Assembly: GCA_900768995.1 (NCBI GenBank)
Contig: CAAGEZ010000045.1
Coordinates: forward strand, 1 to 52,404
Length of the DNA stretch: 52,404 nt
From: Oscillospiraceae bacterium
Lineage (GTDB): Bacteria; Bacillota; Clostridia; Oscillospirales; Ruminococcaceae
Direction of reading: 5' to 3'
The notes below the pieces were generated by a model. It was not told the origin of the DNA and did not search any database. It saw nothing but the letters and a program-made list of their open reading frames with translations. Positions within the stretch are counted from its first letter, which is position 1; every line of letters begins with the position of its first letter. Made by a program: the position numbers and the translations under genes. Of the stretch, positions 48,489-52,404 are shown in pieces.

Positions 48489-49268
48489 TTACTTTCTCTT
48501 GGAAACAACTGCTGCAGCTGCTGCAACGCCCATAACAGCGAGGAGAGCACCTGCTGCTGTGTTGCCGGTCTTAGGAGCTGTTGTCTCTTCAGTTGTTGTT
48601 TCCTCAGCGGGAGCTGCCTCAGTCTCTTCAGCTGCTGCGTCCTCTGCGGGAGCCTCTTCCTCAGCTGCTGTATCTTCTGCAGAAGCTGCACCGAGACCGC
48701 TTACTGTGAATGTAAGCTCGATGGAATTTTCGGGCATTGTGTAGCCGAAGAGACCATCTTCCTTGCCGAGGTCATCGTTCCAGATGTTGATGCACATAGG
48801 CTCAAGGTAATCCTTAGCATCGGGGCTGAGGTAAGCTTCATCAAATGTGTACTTGGTGTTGCCGTCGAGAGTAACCTTTACATCGCTGATAGTAACGCCG
48901 CTGTCGAGGGGGATATCAGTGGAGATGAAGAGGAGGTTGAGGGACTCGTCGGAACCGAAGTCGAAATCTGTAACGGAAACGGTGTATGTGCCGTCGCCTG
49001 TGATCTCAGCATCGTTGAAAACGCCGCCCTTGCTAACAGCTGTGGGGCCGTCCCAGCCTGTGATCTGATCGAAGTAAACCATACCGTCATCGCCTGTTAC
49101 GCCCTGACCGTATGTGGGTTCATACCAAGCGTTTCTGAAAGAATAGCTTGCGGACTGAACACCGATGTATGCGTGATATGTTGTATCCTCTGCGGAAGCG
49201 GATACGGGGATCATAGATACAGCCATAGCAGCTGCAGCGATTGCGCTGAGAGTTCTGAACTTTTTCAT
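48489..49268 (-). CDS. Cell-wall-anchored surface protein (sortase substrate)
   Basis: Counted from 49268 the 259 residues have a signal peptide (MKKFRTLSAIAAAAMAVSMI, ending in VSASA). A beta-rich domain of about 170 residues has a conserved-looking start YHAYIGVQSASYSFRNAWYE, and later VTISDVKVTLDGNTKYTF and IELTFTVSG. An Ala/Glu-rich linker follows, then the anchor: APKTGN, a hydrophobic stretch and a KRK tail. APKTG is a variant of LPxTG used by some clostridial sortases. The domain looks like a binding module, perhaps for carbohydrate, but I do not recognise it. AAGGAGA lies 8 bases before the ATG; the longer frame to 49310 has no such site. Confidence 0.82.
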   Translation of the reverse strand: MKKFRTLSAIAAAAMAVSMIPVSASAEDTTYHAYIGVQSASYSFRNAWYEPTYGQGVTGDDGMVYFDQITGWDGPTAVSKGGVFNDAEITGDGTYTVSVTDFDFGSDESLNLLFISTDIPLDSGVTISDVKVTLDGNTKYTFDEAYLSPDAKDYLEPMCINIWNDDLGKEDGLFGYTMPENSIELTFTVSGLGAASAEDTAAEEEAPAEDAAAEETEAAPAEETTTEETTAPKTGNTAAGALLAVMGVAAAAAVVSKRK

Positions 49269-49333
49269 AATTCTTTTCTCCTTAAAATTAATCGTTTTCA
49301 GTAAATACAACTTATGTATTTGTATTTAAGATA

Positions 49334-49362
49334 AATGTACCACAAATCACCGTAAATGTCAA
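49334..49362 (-). promoter_or_regulatory. Promoter of the sortase-substrate gene
   Basis: Minus strand TTGACA (49357-49362), a 17-base spacer, TACATT (49334-49339). AAATACAA/TTGTATTT (49303-49327) forms an inverted repeat just downstream in the leader. Confidence 0.65.
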
Positions 49363-49454
49363 TACCTTTTTTACACAAATTACAAGCCGAATTTCTGTAC
49401 ATACATAAAATTTATTTGTTTTTTACATAAAATCAGCGGTGAAAACGTGTAAGT

Positions 49455-49481
49455 ATTAAGGGCAGCTTTTCACAGCTGCCC
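49455..49481 (-). terminator. Hairpin after the DUF4317 gene
   Basis: GGGCAGC and GCTGCCC (7 bp, loop TTTTCACA on the plus strand), followed on the minus strand by TTAATACTT. The T-run is poor. Confidence 0.4.
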
Positions 49482-49527
49482 CGACTCCGTCTTTTTTTCA
49501 AAGGCGGATAAAATTTTTATGTGAAGA

Positions 49528-50721
49528 TCATACAGTAACAGGTGTACCGTTCTCGGCAGAGCTGTTTGCAGCCTCCGAAGCACTTCCCGTTGTCTCAAAG
49601 GAAGTCTCGATGCCGTTTACGAGAACGCTGGGGTCATCAAGGTCGATTATCAGGCACTTTTTGCCCTGGATAACAGTAGTCCTAACCTTGTCAGTGCCGT
49701 CCTTGCTGATGTTCACGGTTATTTCGGGAACGGAAAGAACGGTCTTTGTCTCCACAAGGTTGGAGGCTTTAAGAGAGCCGTCGCCAACGGTAGTCTTATA
49801 GACCGCATCAAGAGCCTGAAGCTTGTCATCGCTTACCCCTGCGTCGGAAAGGATAGTCCTCATTCTGCCGCAGTCGATAACGGGAGGCTCGGTCTCATTC
49901 TTATTCTGGTCGATGACCTCCTTGATGCTGTCGTTCACACGGGTGATGACGGTGTAATCAAGCTCGTCACGGCAAACATCTGTGAGCACTGCTCTGAAAC
50001 GCTCCTTTTCGCCGTCGGGAGTGAACTCAAAGCTGCAGTCAAGCACGTCCTCGATAATGGAAAGGTTGGGCTTCTTGGGGGAGCGTGTGTAGTACATAAC
50101 GCTGTTCACATCGGGGGAGCGGTCGCTGAAAACGGGGTATAGGAAACCGTCCTGAGGTGCTCTTGCGATAATCATTTCGGTGTTGGATTTCTTTGCGATG
50201 GTCTCGGTCTCTTCGTCATAGAAAAGTCCGTCATCGCCTGTGTTCACGGGGCAGAGGGCAGTCACGATGAAATTGTATTCCGAGTCGCCCTCGCCTATCA
50301 TCTCGTCGTTCTTGTCCTTTACAAGAATGCTGTATGTACAGTGCCCCGCAATAATGGTGTATGCGGAGGAATAGTCAGTGTTTTCAACTATTCTGTCGAT
50401 ATATTTTTTGTTGGCTTCCTCGTCCTCCAGCCTGCCCTGTACGGCAGCGTAAAGAATATTCTGAGCACCGCCCTCATCGTAGGATTCGTTAGGGAAACGG
50501 TACTCGTTCAGATTCTTTCCGAGACTTCCGCTGAGAGCCTTTTTCAGCGTCTCCATAACAACGGCGCTCTCGTCCTCGGGCATAATGGCCAAACCCTTGG
50601 ATTCGGTATATTTTATATGCTTTTCGGCGTCGCAGTAAGCGTAAAGGATACGGTTAAGGGTGAAAAATCCGCAGCCCTCCGCAAAGCTTTTCTTGATCTC
50701 TGCAAGCTCCTTTTTGTTCAT
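49528..50721 (-). CDS. DUF4317 family protein
   Basis: Counted from 50721 the 397 residues begin MNKKELAEIKKSF and contain CGFFTLNRILYAYCDAEK, GHCTYSILVKDKNDE and VLDCSFEFTPDGEKERFRAV. I recall these as features of the DUF4317 family of cytoplasmic clostridial proteins of unknown role. It has no signal or membrane segment. The longest frame starts at 50871, but AAAAGGAGAA lies 6-7 bases before the ATG at 50721. The promoter for it lies inside the terminator hairpin of the upstream GGDEF gene. Confidence 0.85.
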   Translation of the reverse strand: MNKKELAEIKKSFAEGCGFFTLNRILYAYCDAEKHIKYTESKGLAIMPEDESAVVMETLKKALSGSLGKNLNEYRFPNESYDEGGAQNILYAAVQGRLEDEEANKKYIDRIVENTDYSSAYTIIAGHCTYSILVKDKNDEMIGEGDSEYNFIVTALCPVNTGDDGLFYDEETETIAKKSNTEMIIARAPQDGFLYPVFSDRSPDVNSVMYYTRSPKKPNLSIIEDVLDCSFEFTPDGEKERFRAVLTDVCRDELDYTVITRVNDSIKEVIDQNKNETEPPVIDCGRMRTILSDAGVSDDKLQALDAVYKTTVGDGSLKASNLVETKTVLSVPEITVNISKDGTDKVRTTVIQGKKCLIIDLDDPSVLVNGIETSFETTGSASEAANSSAENGTPVTV

Positions 50722-50760
50722 TTTTTGTTCTCCTTTTCTGTATCTATCATAAGCATAAGT

Positions 50761-50799
50761 AAAAAAATGCGGCGTAATACATATTGTACCACAGCCGCA
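50761..50799 (-). terminator. Terminator of the GGDEF gene
   Basis: On the minus strand TGCGGC and GCCGCA (20-base loop) followed by seven T. The promoter of the next gene overlaps it. Confidence 0.65.
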
Positions 50800-50811
50800 G
50801 ATTTTTTTCAA
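50783..50811 (-). promoter_or_regulatory. Promoter of the DUF4317 gene
   Basis: Minus strand TTGAAA (50806-50811), a 17-base spacer, TACAAT (50783-50788). The -10 box is in the loop of the terminator hairpin. Confidence 0.65.
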
Positions 50812-50830
50812 TAAGCAAATTATACGAATA

Positions 50831-52144
50831 TCAGTAAATGATTTTCTCCACGTGCATTTTGTCCCTGCCACGCTTTTTAGCCTTGATAAGGGCTCTTTCG
50901 GCGGTGATGAAGAAGTCCTTGAGGTTCACCTTTTCATCGCACACCGTCCACGCAGCACCTGCACAGAATGTAAGACCGGCATTCACGCTTTCGCCGCCTA
51001 CGGTAATGGCAGCAGTAGTAAATGCAGCGTTGAATTTATCCGCAATATCGTGGAGCTCGCTTTCGGTGATGTTTTCTGCGAATATCACAAATTCATCGCC
51101 GAGGTAATGGAAGATAACAGTGCCCTCGGGGAAAACGCTCTTCATAAGCTTCTCTGAAAGCTTTATGACATCATCGCCCGCAGCCTTGCCGTACTTGTTC
51201 ACAAAGCCGTTGAAATCGTCAATGTCGCAGACTATCATAAATGCACGGTCTCTGCAAAGAGCCAGTCTGTCCTTTATTTTGCCAAGAGCCGCAGTAGCTC
51301 TTACAGCATTTTCCTCGGTAAACTGAGGGATAAGCCCCGATGCCTCATAAAGCTCCTCGACCCTGCCCACGACACGTATCACCTCGCCGCATTCGTCCTC
51401 AATGCTGGAAAAGATTATGCGGCAGACGGAGTAATTTTTTCTGTCCTTGTCAAGTGAACGGACATCAACATAGCTCCTGCCCTTTTTGCGGCAGTCCTTG
51501 AAAAGAGTGTGGCAGAAATATACCACATCTTCGTCATATATAGGGCTTTCCCTGCGGAGGTATGAGGTGTAGTTATTTATAACGATGTCCTTTCTGTCCT
51601 CGCCGGGAGAGAAGGTCATCACGTCATTTTTCCAGTCATAATCAAGAAGAAAAGCACGGCTTGTTTCTTCAAGGATACGGTATCTCTCGGAATTTATTCT
51701 GAGCTTATTCTCAATATCCTTCTGCTTCGTAACATCGTTTATTGATGCAAGGAAAACGGGGTTGTCGCTTTTGATAAAGTCAACTATTCTTGCACGGATA
51801 CAGAACCAGCCCACGCTGCCGTCAAAGCGGTAGCCCCTTGCCTCGCAGAAAAAGTCACCGCCGCTTTCGACGCATTCCGCAGCGTGCTCGAAAATACGCT
51901 GCTCGTCCTCTTCAAAAAGGGTTATGGTAACGTTATCATAATAAGGAAGATACTGCTCACGTGTGTAGCCTATTACCTGAAAATATCTGTCATTGAGGTA
52001 AAGTGCCCGCACCTTTGCGCCGCATACCTCAAATATGCATAATCCGTCATAGGTGCTGTTGAAGAGCCTGAAAAACAGGTCTGTGCACCCGTCGGCGGGG
52101 ATTATTAAGTTCGGGTCGCTTATATGGGCGATACGATCATCCAT
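50831..52144 (-). CDS. PAS-PAS-GGDEF protein with altered active-site motif
   Basis: Counted from 52144 the 437 residues have two PAS-type domains (about 20-138 and 146-263; the first ends FLASINDVTKQKDIENKL). A GGDEF domain follows (about 290-428), with VCDIDDFNGFVNKYGKAAGD and the late AERALIKAKKRGRDKMHV. There are no membrane helices, so it is a cytosolic sensor. The catalytic motif reads LGDEF (348-352) instead of GGDEF, and no RxxD inhibitory site precedes it, so cyclic-di-GMP synthesis may be weak or lost. GAGGAG lies 7 bases before the ATG at 52144; a TTG 36 bases earlier is not supported. Confidence 0.9.
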   Translation of the reverse strand: MDDRIAHISDPNLIIPADGCTDLFFRLFNSTYDGLCIFEVCGAKVRALYLNDRYFQVIGYTREQYLPYYDNVTITLFEEDEQRIFEHAAECVESGGDFFCEARGYRFDGSVGWFCIRARIVDFIKSDNPVFLASINDVTKQKDIENKLRINSERYRILEETSRAFLLDYDWKNDVMTFSPGEDRKDIVINNYTSYLRRESPIYDEDVVYFCHTLFKDCRKKGRSYVDVRSLDKDRKNYSVCRIIFSSIEDECGEVIRVVGRVEELYEASGLIPQFTEENAVRATAALGKIKDRLALCRDRAFMIVCDIDDFNGFVNKYGKAAGDDVIKLSEKLMKSVFPEGTVIFHYLGDEFVIFAENITESELHDIADKFNAAFTTAAITVGGESVNAGLTFCAGAAWTVCDEKVNLKDFFITAERALIKAKKRGRDKMHVEKIIY

Positions 52145-52179
52145 AGCTACGCTCCTCTGCCTGAAAAAGTTATAATCCA

Positions 52180-52208
52180 ATTATAACACATAATCTTACA
52201 AACTGCAA
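52180..52208 (-). promoter_or_regulatory. Promoter of the GGDEF gene
   Basis: Minus strand TTGCAG (52203-52208), a 17-base spacer, TATAAT (52180-52185), 35 bases before the start. Confidence 0.7.
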
Positions 52209-52235
52209 CATTTTTTTAAATTTTCGTGAAACCTA

Positions 52236-52280
52236 TATAAAAATGCCCTCCTCATTATGTTAAGAAGTGGGGAGGGCATT
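52236..52280 (-). terminator. Terminator upstream of the GGDEF gene
   Basis: AATGCCCTCC and GGAGGGCATT (10-bp stem) with TTTTTAT on the minus strand. It would end a minus-strand transcript that enters from beyond the window. Confidence 0.65.
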
Positions 52281-52282
52281 GT

Positions 52283-52404
52283 ATTAGAACCTGTCTTCAC
52301 AAGCATATGCGCACGTCTTTTCGGCAAATTTTGCCGCAGACTGCGTTAAAAATCCTTGCCGGGCGACAGCCCGCCTGCGGATTTTTGCCTTGTCTGCAAC
52401 AAAA
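52283..52404. other. Structured non-coding end of the window
   Basis: No gene was found. It has small hairpins (CGGGCGACAGCCCG, GGCAAATTTTGCC) and GC-rich blocks separated by T-runs. It resembles a dispersed intergenic element, but no second copy lies in the window and the element is cut by the window edge. Confidence 0.4.

Noticed and set aside
1..52404. CRISPR arrays, tRNA, rRNA or prophage genes
   Set aside because: No regularly spaced repeats, no tRNA-like cloverleaf with a recognisable T arm, no rRNA segments and no phage structural genes were seen on either strand.

Overview
The window reads as a chromosomal stretch of a gut or rumen Firmicute of the Ruminococcus type (Oscillospiraceae). 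The reasons are the GatCAB amidotransferase, the ScpA/ScpB/GerW/DacF block of a spore-former lineage, an adenosylcobalamin riboswitch, sortase- and choline-binding-style surface proteins, AGGAGG-type ribosome sites, near-consensus TTGACA-17-TATAAT promoters, and gene families with domain names known mainly from clostridia (DUF4250, DUF4317, YitT, DUF2953, DUF6796 by recall). No rRNA, tRNA, CRISPR array or prophage was seen. Base composition is roughly balanced, except for AT-rich stretches in the first kilobase and in the 5' third of the mcrB-like gene. Family names come from reading motifs by eye; no database search was run.

Layout. 1-2.1 kb: the end of an IS5-type transposase and a decayed accessory patch of unknown small proteins. 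2.2-6.4 kb (minus): histidine kinase, response regulator and type I pullulanase, probably one transcript from a promoter at 6358-6386. 6.5-9.8 kb: purB, a membrane protein with a palindromic operator, and rubrerythrin. 9.8-14.3 kb (minus): a GntR-controlled MacAB-like ABC export operon. 14.5-17.9 kb (plus): a degenerate NodB-fold protein, a bactofilin and a membrane protein with three ELPPLP motifs. 18-23.3 kb (minus): seven tightly packed genes (M50 protease, scpA, scpB, DUF2953, gerW, dacF, rluB). 24-27.4 kb (plus): gatCAB. 27.8 kb: YitT protein.

28.8-34.6 kb (plus): a cobalamin riboswitch heads five genes: a lipoprotein form of the cobalt chelatase CbiK, a lipoprotein with two NEAT-like domains, and a complete FecBCD/BtuFCD-type importer. 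This looks like a surface corrinoid or tetrapyrrole capture system and is the best candidate for an undescribed system. 34.6-36.5 kb: GNAT and DUF1015. 36.6-40.4 kb (minus): a large Hsp70/actin-fold ATPase with a 320-residue N-terminal extension, a coiled-coil partner and DUF4250. 40.6-43.0 kb: EVE-McrB plus McrC restriction. 43-45.8 kb: a cell-wall-binding protein, alanine racemase and a DUF1273/SLOG protein. 46-52.4 kb (minus): a solute-binding lipoprotein, a sortase substrate, DUF4317 and a PAS-PAS-GGDEF protein.

Two copies of a roughly 220-bp structured intergenic repeat (8.1-8.3 and 27.6-27.8 kb) both lie directly 3' of minus-strand genes. Many start codons were moved inside the longest open frame to fit ribosome sites. 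One kinase appears to start at an ATA codon.
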